This document shows positions 45,128-57,434 of a DNA stretch of 64,000 nt, in pieces. This DNA is from Pseudoscleropodium purum (Eukaryota > Streptophyta > Bryopsida > Hypnales > Brachytheciaceae). Where the stretch lies: the NCBI GenBank assembly GCA_963969395.1, contig OZ017805.1:10912001-10976000 (forward strand), written 5' to 3'. The number at the start of each line of letters is the position of its first letter. The stretch's first letter is position 1. Both the position numbers and the translations under genes were made by a program. The notes below the pieces were generated by a model that saw nothing but the letters and a program-made list of their open reading frames with translations, did no database searches and was not told the DNA's origin.

Positions 45128-46786
45128 CTACCCTACAACTCTAGATCCTATTGTCGGGCTTCCGACCTCCGGGACTAGCTCCTCGAAAACTTCGCTCAAA
45201 TTCCGAACCCGTTCCCCCTCCGCAGGATTCGATCCGGGTGGAGACTCCAAGTCGATGGTGATATCCGGTCTCGTGCCCGGAGTCCCAGTCCGTGCAGACT
45301 TCTTGGACTCAGGAGTCCAATCCTTCCTATCCTTCTGAATGGTCGCGTCCGAAAAGAGATCCGGTAGCGAGATGTCCGAAAGGTGAATACCTTTGTCGCA
45401 CGTCGCTCCTGTCAGCTTCCGGCTGCTCTCCTTGATCCGGTCCGCAGCCTTCCGCCCCTCCACCATTGCCGTCTCCACCTGCTCAGCGAAGTCCGTGAGA
45501 ATCCGGACTATCCGGGAACCGGATAGTTTCTTCTCTTCGTGGATCTTCTCGTCGAAGAGCTTCGCCTTGGCAGCGGCCGTTCCGGTCTCTCCCAGGACCG
45601 CCTTGATCTGCTCGGCTACCTTCCGAGTCTCCTCCGCCATCTCCCGAGCGGCCATCACGTCTTCCTGATAGGCAAAAAGTGTTGCCTTCAGTTTATCCAC
45701 CTCCTCTTGCAACCGGCGGATCTCGGCTTCCTGCTTCCGGGTCTCTTCCGGATTTGTGATGCATTGCGCCACTTGTTCCGCCAAGTTGCTGTCCGGTGCA
45801 GCACCCACCAACTTGCCGATTGCCGCAAGCGTCCTGTGCTTGAGCTCCCAATCTGCCCTGATGTTGCAGAGGACGTTGATCAGACCGTTGAACGGATCTT
45901 GCATATCCGGATCTCCCCCGGAATTGGTCTTCTCGGCTTCCGGTTTCTCCTCCGGGGCCGGTTTGTCTTGACCGGGAGGCGTCCCGCGCTTGTGTGGAGG
46001 CGTCAGCTTCTGTCGCTTGATCGGCGGCATCGGCTCCTCCTCTTCCTCGTTGGACTCCCGGTCTGACCCGGAATCGGATTCCGCCTCGTCATCCGTCTCC
46101 GACTCCCCATACTTCAGGAGCACTTCCTGCGTCTTCCACACCCTCTCCTCCATGTCGGTGAGGACTTGGTTCTCCCGATAGAGGTGGAAGAGATAAGGGC
46201 ACACTGGAGTGGCCCTTTTCTTCCCAACCCTACTAACCAGCTGGGCCACGAGATCGGAAATGATCCGTGCCCAGTCCACTTTCCGGGTACCACTGAGGGC
46301 ACCGAAAATGGTGTTGCCGAGGGTGATCGTCACCCTGGTCGGCTTTTCCGGGTGAAGAACCGGAACCAAGAATTGTAGGAGCCGACGGTGTCGGTCATCC
46401 AAGCAATCCTCGACCACGTATCCGTCCTTCGGGTTGACGGCTCCCTTGAACTTTCCTCGGACAAACTCATCCTTCCGGCTCGCCATCCCCAAACCTCCTG
46501 CCCGTAAACCGTAAACCGTTCTCCACATCCCCTCGTTCCAGCGGACGGGAGTTCCTCTCACGGTGTTGTCAAACTGGTTGGACAACTTTCCGAGGAGCTC
46601 CTTGACCATTCTCTCCTCCCTAAATCCCCAGGGTTTCTCGGCAAACCCTACACAACCCATGGATTTGAGATCATCCATGAGTTCAGACTTTTCCGGCTCT
46701 GTGGAGGGAATAACCGGAATAACTTTCCGGAGCTTCACCTCACCTCCAGAGGGACTCGCTGGTCTAGACCTACGTAGTGGAGGCAT
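45128..46786 (-). CDS. Element A-encoded nuclear/gag-like protein, copy 3 (552 aa)
   Basis: Third intact copy, identical length and start (ATG at 46786, MPPLRRSRPA). About 18 residues differ from copy 2, for example Q3P, Q9P, S82R and F94L; the IQ at 483-484 is shared with copy 1, so MA in copy 2 is the derived state. The acidic tract, basic patch, helical region and SUMO-interaction-like motif are unchanged. Confidence 0.75.
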   Translation of the reverse strand: MPPLRRSRPASPSGGEVKLRKVIPVIPSTEPEKSELMDDLKSMGCVGFAEKPWGFREERMVKELLGKLSNQFDNTVRGTPVRWNEGMWRTVYGLRAGGLGMASRKDEFVRGKFKGAVNPKDGYVVEDCLDDRHRRLLQFLVPVLHPEKPTRVTITLGNTIFGALSGTRKVDWARIISDLVAQLVSRVGKKRATPVCPYLFHLYRENQVLTDMEERVWKTQEVLLKYGESETDDEAESDSGSDRESNEEEEEPMPPIKRQKLTPPHKRGTPPGQDKPAPEEKPEAEKTNSGGDPDMQDPFNGLINVLCNIRADWELKHRTLAAIGKLVGAAPDSNLAEQVAQCITNPEETRKQEAEIRRLQEEVDKLKATLFAYQEDVMAAREMAEETRKVAEQIKAVLGETGTAAAKAKLFDEKIHEEKKLSGSRIVRILTDFAEQVETAMVEGRKAADRIKESSRKLTGATCDKGIHLSDISLPDLFSDATIQKDRKDWTPESKKSARTGTPGTRPDITIDLESPPGSNPAEGERVRNLSEVFEELVPEVGSPTIGSRVVG

Positions 46787-46960
46787 TCCCACTCGAAACT
46801 ACCTCACTCTCTCCTAGCCGCACGTCCCGTTCCTCACTTCCTCTCTCCGATCTCAACCGGAATCAAAACGAACAGAACACAAACGCACAAACGCCAAAAA
46901 CTCAACCGCGCGCGCTCAAGGTCGAGTTTCTAAAAGGGGGTGCAACAGTGAAAGCTCCTC

Positions 46961-46968
46961 CTTATATA
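46961..46968 (-). promoter_or_regulatory. TATA box upstream of the A3 ORF
   Basis: Minus-strand TATATAAG, corresponding to TATAAAAG at 31933 in A2; about 175 bp before the ATG. Confidence 0.5.
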
Positions 46969-47241
46969 GTCCCTAGACCCTTTCCGGTTTGTCATCATGA
47001 ATCCGGTTTACCATCATAATCCGGTTCATCATCATCATCCGGTCCTAGACCTAATCCGTGTTACATTTTGTTTCCGTCGTTACTTACTCCTGACCGGATT
47101 AGATCCAAGAGGCCCACTACTTCACGTTCCGTGCTAATTCTGAGTTTTCCTTCCCCACCTAATTGGATCCGGTTCCTTAATGACTAGTTTCCGTTCCTAT
47201 TTTGGTGTATACTAAGAAAATCAAAATTCTAAGCTGCGACA

Positions 47242-47246
47242 GATGG
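47242..47246. repeat. 5-bp target duplication of A3, right
   Basis: gatgg, matching 43940-43944. Confidence 0.9.
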
Positions 47247-47580
47247 ATGAAGAGGTGGATAGTTGAGTGGATAGTTTGAAGCCTCAAATCAAAATTTATA
47301 TTTGCTACAAATGTATACTTTTGTGCTTACTCATCCGCTTGTTCACACTATCGATCACTTCGTGGATGAGCAAATAGTTGGGTGAATGCGCTCATGAAGG
47401 AGCTCAAAACTTCATTTGGCATTTGAAACCTCAATTTTTGAAATTTGAAGGCATATAATATACTAGTGGAGATTTCTTGGAAACATCTTTTCAACAATAT
47501 AATACACGCCTCCAAACTTTGAAATTTTAAAATGGCAAATGAAAAATGAAGCTGGCTACAAGTGTATAGTGAAATTCTAC
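47247..47580. repeat. Hairpin satellite, right block
   Basis: Continuation beyond A3: 'acttcatttggcatttg', 'ttgaaggcatataatatac' and 'caatataatacacgcctcc' match the left-block unit in order, though more diverged. Confidence 0.7.
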
Positions 47581-47905
47581 CTTGTTATTTGTTTGGCTGT
47601 CCCTCATTTATTAAAACATTGGATTCTAGAAAGTACGGGTTTATATGTAGTACTGCTTTCTAGACTTTACTTAATACTACATATTTTCAATGTATGATAT
47701 ATCATGCTTGTATGAACATATAATTCATGGAAATTTCTACACATTTGAAATTACAAATTCTATATCCTAAATCCTAACTCTAAATCCTAATGTTAAATTT
47801 AACATTACTTATAGAATTTTTAAAAACTTTGATGCAACGTGTGGAATATGTTTGACCTTCAATTTTGTTTAGATGAGATTATTAGAAAGTATTACATATA
47901 AAGAT
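47581..47905. other. AT-rich interval, nothing recognised
   Basis: Contains a few 'aaatcctaa' motifs near 47770 but no gene. Confidence 0.4.
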
Positions 47906-48389
47906 TGTGAGAGCACGAAAACTCAAATCGGATAAGTTAGTCTAGAATTTGGATAAGATAGACTTGCAAATTTCATTTTTTTTATAAACTCTAGAGATTT
48001 CCGCTACACTACGACTATAATAGAAATAGTCAGTTTCCGGATTGCTAAAACCTTTGGTAACGTTAAGGAAACAAATCCGATATGGAATTAGAATCCGGAA
48101 AAGTATCGGATTTCACAAACCTACATTCTAGACTTTCGATCTAAGAAACTAAGAAACTATTATGGGAATGGTCATGTACCCGTTCTCTAGTGGGAATTGT
48201 CAATCGCATGCCAGATACTTAAACCCATTGCCACTCCTCTTTTTCTCCCTCTTTTTCTCCCTCTTTACTTCCTAAACTTTATCAACGTATAGTTGAGAGA
48301 AAAAGTGGTGATTTAACGACTAAGATAGGAAGAGAACAGAAGGAGTAGTACCGGATTAGGTTTACCACTTGTTGGTGATTCATAGTGGC

Positions 48390-50420
48390 AGCTACTGACT
48401 TGACTACACGAAAGTCTGAAGTTGTAGCTCGGATAGTTTATTCAGTTATCCCTTCCAATCTGGGTCACCGAGCGTAGTTAGAGGGGGAACTCATTTGTAT
48501 CGGGTGTGTCAGATTGTTAGATAGGTTGTAGAGCATGAAGAACGAGGAGATGATTTAGGAACTCATTTACAGAATTCCAAATCAGTACGAGTTGATGGAG
48601 AGAGGTCAACCCATAACTTGGACGGAAGACATCTAGGCGGATGTCTATTCATTTAAGAAAAATGGGCTCAGACTAGCCGAAAGAGCGGACAAGTACATGA
48701 TTGAAAAGTTTTGGAGTAAAGCCCACTCAAAGGAGGGTTTTGCCATTAGCTACTATAACAATGAGAGGCATAAACAGGTACTGAACTTCCTGATTCTAAT
48801 ATTGTATCTAGAAAAGCCTATCCGCTTTACGGTCACGGTGGCCAACACCATTTTTGGGGCTTTCGAGGACCGATTCGTCCATTGGGAAAGAGTGATTTAA
48901 GGAATTATAGGCAAGCTGGTAAAGCACGTGGGCCTAGTAAAGCACAACCCTATCACGCCATATCTGTTTCACCTCTATTACTACAAGGAGGTCTTGAGTA
49001 CCAAGGAGACAATTCAATACAACACCGGAGTCGAAATTCTAAAGTATGGCCTCACGAAAGAGCTGGAGAAGGAGGAGAAGGAATATGAAGAAGAGCAACT
49101 GGAAGAGGAAGAAGAAACAGTGGATTAGAAACGAAGGAAGTCTACAAATCTGGTAGCATGGGGGAAGGCACCAACACCAGAACGGGAGGAATCAATTCCA
49201 AATCCGAAACATCCCCCCAAACTAGAGTTCTTCGAAGTCGGAATCCAATGGATGTAGTAGGCCAAACAAATGCATGGCGACTTGGAGGATCACATGCTTC
49301 TTATCACAAACGTACTCAAGGTAGAGTTGAACCAAATTTTGGAGGAGATCTAGAAATGTCCGAATTTAGAGGAGTTCCAACAAAAAGAAGATTAGATCCG
49401 GAAGTTGGAGGAGGAAGGAGATAGCTTCAAGTCCCAACTGTAGTAAACGGAGGGGGAGCCAAATGCGGCGAGATGGAAAGAAACGGAGGCTCTCCAACTC
49501 ATCCACAATCTCAAGGAACCAGGGTTGACAGGACGGTCGGACGTCTCGGACGTCCGAACGTGGACGCTGTGTCCGCAACGTTCGCTGACATTCGCGAATG
49601 TCGTCTGCCCGTTCGCCCTGCCCGCCTTGTCCGCCCCGTCCGCCCCACCCCGCCTGTCCGCCTTCCGATGGCGGGAGGGACGCTGCGTCCGCTGGCGTCC
49701 GTGCAGACGGACGTCCGACTGTCCGAGTTATGGATGCCTTTTTCGGGCGGACGTAGAGATTTGTCAACCCTGCAAGGAACTCGTCATGGTCCAGAACATA
49801 CAATGATCTGAGCTAACCTCTACACCACCTAGTTGGCGAAGGAAGGCACATGATCGAATCTAGGATGGTAAAGATCCTGGTCGACTTCGAAGCCCGAATG
49901 GGGATTTTTTTGAAGGACATGCGAAAGTTACTAGGGTATTTGGATCCAAAATGGGCCATCAACTTAGAAGGATTTCCGAAAGTTCCCAGGAGCATATTTT
50001 GGGATACTCCAATTCGACGGATTCTGATCCGGCAGGCTTTGAGTAGCCCGATCCAACCCCAATTGAAGGGACTGGAGTCTATCCTCACCCTAGTTGCAAG
50101 ATCCTTAGGTAGCCAAGCACAAACTCCATCAAGACTAGCGGAACTTGAGCCAAAGAAAAGGACGAGTGGGAAGTTTATTCTAGCAGAACAAGCATTTTCT
50201 AGCCCGATTTTCCCACCGCCTAGAAAAGTCATGGCCGAAAAGTTTATGATACCCGAATTGACGGTTCATGGCAACCTTGATGCACGGATTGGAGTAATGA
50301 CGAATCCGATTCGATTTTATTTGCAAGATTTCTCTCATATGCAACAATCGACGTCGAAACGAGACCGTGATGAGATTGAATTGAGTGAATCACCTCAAGC
50401 TAAGGATTTGAAGATTTAGG
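48390..50420 (+). pseudogene. B2 gag-like ORF relic, interrupted by a MITE
   Basis: Better preserved than B1 and mostly in one frame. Landmarks: IPNQYELMERGQPITW (A: LSNQFDNTVRGTPVSW), KPIRFTVTVANTIFGA (A: KPTRVTITLGNTIFGA), PITPYLFHLYYYKE (A: TPVCPYLFHLYREN), a Glu-rich run to 49128, a helical region, then SRMVKILVDFEARMG after the MITE (49850). The C-terminal extension (VHGNLDARIGVMTNPIRF, near 50270) is absent from A. Premature stops are mostly TAG where B1 or A has CAA/CAG or TGG. Confidence 0.7.
49520..49772. mobile_element. hAT-type MITE, copy 2, TSD caaggaac
   Basis: CAGGGTTGACA to TGTCAACCCTG, perfect 11-bp terminal inverted repeats with 8-bp duplication caaggaac (49512-49519, 49773-49780). 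Body of 253 bp, CGTCCG-rich. Confidence 0.92.
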
Positions 50421-51452
50421 AGATTAAGGAGTCAAAAGAAGATGTGCTGAAGTCCGTATCTGAGGAAGAGACGGAATTGGAAGACTCGCTTTTGAAGATT
50501 TCACAGAAGCCCCAAACTTGGTCATCAATAATGAATACACTAATGAAGGCTTTGGTGAAGACTCCGGGCAATTAAAGCAAGAGCAACTCTAAGAAGGCAC
50601 GGCAGGGTAGATAGAGCACAGGTAGTTAGGTAGGATTTTTATCTAGAACGAGATTTCCAAGCATGGGTTCGAATTTTGGATTGTTTTAAGGGTTCCAGAT
50701 TTATTAGGACAATTGGGCTGTAGATGTTCCAAATATTCCAAGTTGTTCACTGGTTGGTTGCCTTGATTTCCGAGATGACTTTTTGACTTTTTCAGCTTTG
50801 ATTTTGGTTTTGGTTTTGATTTTGATTTTTAAGGGTAGGCAAGTTTGTTGCCCTCTCATTCCATCCTAGTAGTTATTTTGTTGTATTTCATTCCTTTCTT
50901 TAATTTGAGTCATTTGGTGAACCTTCTGGTTCCAACCGTGTATTTGAATTGTGTTGGTTTGTTGTTTAAGTGTGGAGATGTGAGAAGGACGCCGTGAAGA
51001 GGAATCCGGATTTTGGATAACTCGATTAGATTGAGGGTATACTATTGTAATGATGTTAAATACAAGACGAGGAAGCTGCGTGTAGTGCCTTTAATCTACC
51101 GGAACAGTAATCTGATTTTTAGTGAAGAGTGGTGTGAGTGCAGATTCGGATTTGGAAACAATTTTGTACGGAGATTGGCAATCGTCAGAAGAAACTTCCA
51201 CTCACCGGAAGGTCTACCAACTTTGGAATCCATCTTACACCTAGAGAGATTATCCCCTTATCAGCTTCGGGTGTCTAAGATCTGTCATTGTAGTAAGGAA
51301 GAGTGAATGCATTCCTAAGTAACCTACATTCCAGATCGGCCATTCGGGATGTTGTGAGGATCCAGATCTACATTTTGCGCTACAACACCTTGAGTACTTG
51401 GCTGTTTGTTGTTTTTTTGTTTTTGTCTATGTAGTGAATAGGCTAGAGTGGT

Positions 51453-53880
51453 AAAAGATTCTTTAATGATTTTTAAAAATATTCTTAATTATTCTTCTTT
51501 AAATTTATTCTTTGAGTTATTATAACAAATTTTAAAGATTCTTAGAGAATTTTCCCAAGTTTTATGTTGAAATTATAACTTTATCCCCTAATGAAATAAA
51601 AATACAATTTTTGTGGTGATTTATTATTAACAAAATTACCTTTTAATAAGTTTTAAATCTAATTTACTCTAATTTCTACTTTTTCCCAAATTCTTTTGTT
51701 TCCTTTTGAATAATTCTAATGCTAATTCTAACTACCAAAATTCTAACTACTTAGATTCCTATGTTAGCTTTAGTTTAAAATTCAATTGCACTTAAAAATA
51801 AAAGAAAGTAAACGTACTTTAGTACCCAAGATGTTGATAGTTCCGCATTGCAAATGACAAGCAGAATTGTTTTGTGCAGCACATCTGCATCCATCATCCC
51901 TTTGCCATTTTTGAAAAGATTTTAATTCCTTGTAAAAATCCTCCTTTGGTTTTGGATTTATTTTTAAATCTCAGTCGTTAGTTGGATATAACCTTTTTGC
52001 TTTTTTGGTTGATATTCTAAAAATTAAAGTAATCTTTAGAATTATCCAACCTCTAAAAGATTCTAATAAATAACAATAAAATTATCTATCAAATGTTTTT
52101 AGAAAATCGAAAGATTTTTGTATAGGTTTTGTTTTATGCAATTTGGCTTATTAGGCGTAATAAAACAAATCTCTAAACAATATTCAACCAACTAAATTTA
52201 AAGAGAATCCTAATTAATAACTACCAAACCATCAAGTGAATAGTATAAGGAATAATTGCAATAAACAATGATAAAATGAATAGGAAAAAGAATAAGATGC
52301 CACCCCACATGTCTAATGTGAATAGTTGGATGCTTACCTTTATAGTTGCTTAATAAACTAATGCTGAATTTACGACTCCAAATCTTTTATTTAGTCCCTT
52401 TTCTTCTTAAGTTTGCATCATTTTGTTATTGTTGTTGAGAACTTGTGAAAGAATGGCAAAAGGTGAAGTATGAGAAAGAAAGATGGCAATTTGAAATTAA
52501 AACCAAAAGTTGGTTTGAGCGTGGCAAGCAACGGCTTAGCTTAGTGTATGGTGATCAACTCCAACACTTTTTGGATTCTTTTGTATTTGCTTCAATCCTT
52601 AGACTTCAAGGCTTGAGATTAATTCAAATGGCTTTTTGTTTTGCAAGTGTAGTTGCAGCCTTGCTGCTCATACACCCCCAAGTCGCCCCATCATTGTGCT
52701 TGCCATGTGTCGAGGCGTGAGTGGCCAAGACCCTAATTGTTTCTAATGCATAGGTTTGTTCCTAATACACGAGGCCATTTCCAATGCACAGGTCCATTCT
52801 TGATACATGGTCCATTCTCGATACCCAATAGGGTCCTCACATCTCAGTTCGTTGAGTTGCTATTTAAATTGACTTCTAAATTTCTTTACAATCAATATTG
52901 CTTAAGTTCTAAATTAATCTTCTAATTAATTCACACATAATCTAATACATTTGGAACTTTTGCAAAGAAATAAAGGATTCAACATACCACGATTAATCAA
53001 GCCTAATCTAAATCAAGGATTAATCGAAGAAAACTTTAAAAGACCATTCAAGCAAATTTAAACTATATCATAAAGAAAAGAAATCATCCAAAATCAAATA
53101 TAGTTAAGAATTACTAAACAACTAAAATAGTGCAATGATTGAGCAATTTTGAAGGGGTTCTTACAAAAATCAAACACCACAAGTTCCTCTCTTTCACAAA
53201 TGAAACCCTCTCAAGCATCCACATTTGGCAAAGAAAATGAATTCTCTTAAGTTGTCAGCTTAAATAGTTGGTTTTAAGTTTAAAAGTCAAAGCTCCATTG
53301 TGTAAGGTCGATCCTAAACTAATTTAACAATTTAGGGGTCCCAAATGAACTTTTATCCTATTTTGCAGTTTTGAAAAGCAATATGGGCCTTGCTAAATCC
53401 CTAAAATCTTACAAAAGATCATCCAAAGATCCAAAGGTCAAATTGGTATGAATTTCTCAAATAGGACGTAAAAGCTCTACAGTGCAAGGGTGACTCCAAG
53501 CACTAATGGAAAAGATTCTCCTTTAAGTATAGAGAATTCTTAAAGAAATCAAACTTTTTTTAGATAGAGCTTCCGCATATGGGGGAAACTTTAGGGTGAG
53601 TCTCACAAATCAAGGTTTTATTCAAGTTAATCTTAAGAGTTTGCGTAAATAGAAGAAGTACGTATGACAACATTTAAGTCGAACTCTAGATCTCACCAAA
53701 CTTTTAGGAACAAATTGAATGACACTTATTACACAACAAAACACACACAAACTCCAAAGTCATAGAAGGCGCTCCATAATTTCTAGAACAAAGAAAAATA
53801 TTACAACTAGTCTAAGCAAATGTATCTAAGGCTAAACGAGAAGATCGAAGCTAAATAATAGAAAAAAAGAAAGAAGCCTT
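51453..53880. other. AT-rich interval, no supported gene
   Basis: The longest ORF (52445-52720, 91 codons) lacks recognisable motifs or a second copy. Near 52735-52820 short phrases like 'ttccaatgcacaggtccatt' recur imperfectly. Nothing else seen. Confidence 0.4.
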
Positions 53881-54263
53881 TTTTGGAACATCTCTTTTCT
53901 AAAAAAGAGCATCAGTCTACACTTATCTTATTCAATACATTACTAAATCTTAGAGCATTTTTTCCAAAGAACTCAACTACATCATATCTAAAGTTCCTAT
54001 GTAAGCAAATACTTCTTATAATAATACATCAATGTGTAGAAAATAAGCCTGTTTGGTGGACATAAGATAGTAGTTCAAAAAATCAGATGCTAAAAATAGC
54101 AAAATATCACTTTCTTTGTAACAATAATCAACCACGAGTCTAAAGAGACTAAATCTTATCTACTCATTGAAGAGAATATACTAAGAAGGCATAAGGATAT
54201 TTTAAGCCATCCTATATCATTCTACGATATATGTTCTTCTTTCTTATAAAAGACACTAAGAGT

Positions 54264-54474
54264 CAGAGTTGACAAATTAGTACGTCCACCCCAAAATAGC
54301 GTCCGTAACCTGGACATCCGTCCTCACGGACGCCAGCGGACGCAGCGTCCCTCCCGTTGTTGGAAGGCGGACAAGGCGGGGCGGGGCGGACAGCGCCCGC
54401 AAATGTCAGCGGACGCTGCGGACACATCGTATGCGTCTGGACGTCCCGGACGTCCGACCGTCCTGTCAACCCTG
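54264..54474. mobile_element. hAT-type MITE, copy 3, TSD ctaagagt
   Basis: CAGAGTTGACA to TGTCAACCCTG with 8-bp duplication ctaagagt (54256-54263, 54475-54482). Body of 211 bp, the shortest copy, with more CG-to-TG/CA changes than copy 2. Confidence 0.9.
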
Positions 54475-57434
54475 CTAAGAGTTTAGGAAGAAGATCCTTT
54501 TTTTTGCCCGTTTCAAGTGATTTTCTGAGGACAAGGGCCTCACCTGCATCCATACACCCAAACAAACCATTAGTATATTTTAGTGTGCATGGGAGGTGTC
54601 TTAAGCCCTATATCACTTGTTATCGTTTTTTCATAAAATAACAAAAAACAAAGCAAAGCCTAATAAAATCCTTATTTTACACCAACTAATTAAAAATCCT
54701 ATAAAAACAAAGAACCTGACTATAAGCCAAGCATTGTGTACATGCCATAGTTGTAAGAATATCCTCCAAGACAATCTTTTGTGCTCAATAAGTAGGAAAC
54801 AAGGAGCAACAGTGAACAAAAATTGCTTAAGCTAGCAGCCACTAGGAAGCACAAGCCAATCAAGCATCAATTAGTTGAAAGGAATCCAAAAGGTCAAAGG
54901 ATTGTTCAGTAACTTAACCATTTGATGCGCCTATGTAAGCATTTAGTGTGAACAGGGCTTATAGTGACTATAAAGTCCTTAGTGTGTGAGATTAGTCAAT
55001 GGAACACTTATCCAACACATATAAGTTGTCATCATGGTGTAATTAGGTGCTGTTGAGGACCAATTTAATTACATGTAGTTTGGAGAGTTAAGGACTGCTT
55101 AACAACTAAATTAGATGGATCTTGAAGTAAATCTTGAGGCTCATTTATTTGTCAAGTATGGATTTGATATGCTCCAAGCTTAGTAAATATATTTGTTAGC
55201 TTTGGAGGGTACATAAATCAACAATCAAAGCAACATCACAATATTTGTCAAGTATTAAAGTGAAAGCCATCAAATTGCTACTAACATTGTAGTAAGTATA
55301 GTGGCATAATAATTACGCAAAAGGCTTATTGCATATTGGGTTATAGACTAGAATTAGTTTGCCAAGATTATGGAATTGTAATTATTTATTCTATATCAGT
55401 TGTCATTGAAATCATCAGATTTGAAAGTGCCAAATATTGTAGAATCTATGATTAAGTCACATAGATATGAAACTACAAAATATTGTTGTATCAATAGTAA
55501 TTACTCTAATATAGCATGAGTTTTGGTCTACAAAATTAAGTTTATATTTATAGGATTCAAAACTATTCTATGTACAAGGATGTATATTGGTATTCTAGAC
55601 ACATATTTCAAGCTTATATTCTATTTCTAGAAAAATCCTTTGTATAGGAACATCCCTTTTAAGGGTATTATTCTATCGTGAGCTTAATCATGCTATGTTT
55701 GTTTAGAAAATTAGTTGTATTCGTCTCTTAGTAGGTAAAAAAAGAAGACTTTTTTTACTTTACCTTCCATTCCCTATTTTTTTGGACATTATCTCACACA
55801 TTAGTTTTTTGATTTGTGAGGAAGAATGTTTCTAGAAACATTTTTGCAAGAAATTTTGCCAATCCTTACTCCTATGTATCTTTCATAGCAAATTGCAATT
55901 TTTCCATGATGCATGAGGCATAATATAGAAAGTATGAATGTTTTGAATATTTGCAAAAATATATGCAAGCTTCACTAACAATGTGTTTCAAAGCATTACA
56001 CACAATTATTTGGCTTTAAGCATCTTAAAGACCCTATGAATGTATACATTAGCAAATAGGTATATATCCAATTATTAGCATTTTTGTACAATAATTGCAA
56101 CACTAAATAGCACAAAAGTGTATAGTATGCTAGATGTCTATGAAAATTGCTTCGAGAGTTTGTGGTCCTCACTTGTATCCATCCCAATAAACAAAAAAAT
56201 CCAATGTAGTGTTAACGAGGTGTATGAGGTGTCTACAGACTACAACACATGCTATAGTTCTCACAAGTAACAACATTGATAAATATAGCAAAAAAACTAT
56301 AAAATATCTTCCATAAAACTAACATTTTTGTGAACCTGAGTGCAACTAGTCTATTGTGACGACATCATCTCGTTTCTCTAGACCAACAATATCCCTCAAT
56401 CTAGACTTTGAAATAATATAGAAAGTTAGACTAATTGGAAAACAACAAAGACTTACTACCAGTTCAATCCTCCTTTGCTATCATTGAATTAGTTAAACTA
56501 GCTCTAAAGCCTCAAAACGTTTAGAGCCTCATAGCATCAAAGTATTAAAGTATTAGAGCATCAAAGTACTAGAGTATCAAAGCATTACAACTTCAGAGCT
56601 TCAAACCATTAGAACATTTGGTATGAATACAATAACACGAACAACATGAATAATGCAGAAAGGAATTGGTCACATGGTTTCCTTTGATGAAAAAATTAAT
56701 TAGGCTAGGACTAGCATTTATTGCCCTTCAAAAAATTAGCTGTCTTTGGAGAATGGGATTTCCTTTTACCATCTTGAGTTGGTACCCATTCACTGTAGTT
56801 GTTTGAATTGAAAAAACAAACGTCATCATTGCTTTTGTAAACTTAATTAGGCCTCAAATTGAGCATCTATGGCTCAGATTTGGTTAGATTTAGTAGCATA
56901 ATTAATTGAATTTCGAGGTGATTTAAGTGCTTAGCTATTTAAATATCACCATGTATAGTCAATAGTCAAATAATTTGATTGAGCTGTTAGGCATATGCCG
57001 TAAAAAAGCATCATTAAATATTCATTGAGTTGTGTTTAAAGAATGTAGCTCATTATAGATTTTGTCTATTTAATACTGGAAGTCATATCTCAATTTTGGC
57101 ATTTGAAGTTTGATGACTAATAGGTGTCAACAACTTTTTAAGAATATTATACAATTCCTAGTCAAGACACTAGTACTTGGCTATGGAATTTGGAAAAAAA
57201 TGTTTATCTGGTACATCCTTGTTCAGGCACAGAGCTAATATTTTCCAATCTAAAATATGTCTAATTGTGAACCAATTGTGTCTACTACATTTCTTCTTCT
57301 AATGCTTTAACTCTTTCTTTTCCCTCAAATAATAGTCTTATATTGGATATTTATCTAGTAGCACTAATGCTTAGTCTCAAATGCCCAATTTAAAACTATC
57401 AAGGTCAAGTCTCATAATATATAACGATCATCAT

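Larger units (their letters stand above)
43945..47241 (-). mobile_element. Element A3, complete LTR-like element with internal ORF (3297 bp)
   Basis: Complete minus-strand copy with the same ends as A2 and a perfect 5-bp duplication gatgg. It carries an intact ORF (45128-46786) and both TATA boxes. It sits inside the hairpin satellite, whose units continue on both sides. The independent, different duplications of A2 and A3 show separate integrations. Confidence 0.85.
47906..51452 (+). mobile_element. Element B2, old relative of element A (3' end truncated)
   Basis: Collinear with B1 from a possible TGTGAGAGC start to 'ggctagagtggtaaaa' at about 51452, where similarity stops abruptly while B1 continues another 200 bp. 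It lacks the solo LTR present in B1 and carries its own hAT MITE at 49520-49772. Ends are approximate and no duplication was found. Confidence 0.6.

Noticed and set aside
49366..49803. 145-codon minus-strand and 112-codon plus-strand ORFs over the MITE at 49520
   Set aside because: They arise from stop-poor CpG-rich MITE sequence and are not shared by the other MITE copies.
52445..52720. 91-codon ORF
   Set aside because: No motif, isolated in AT-rich DNA, length expected by chance.
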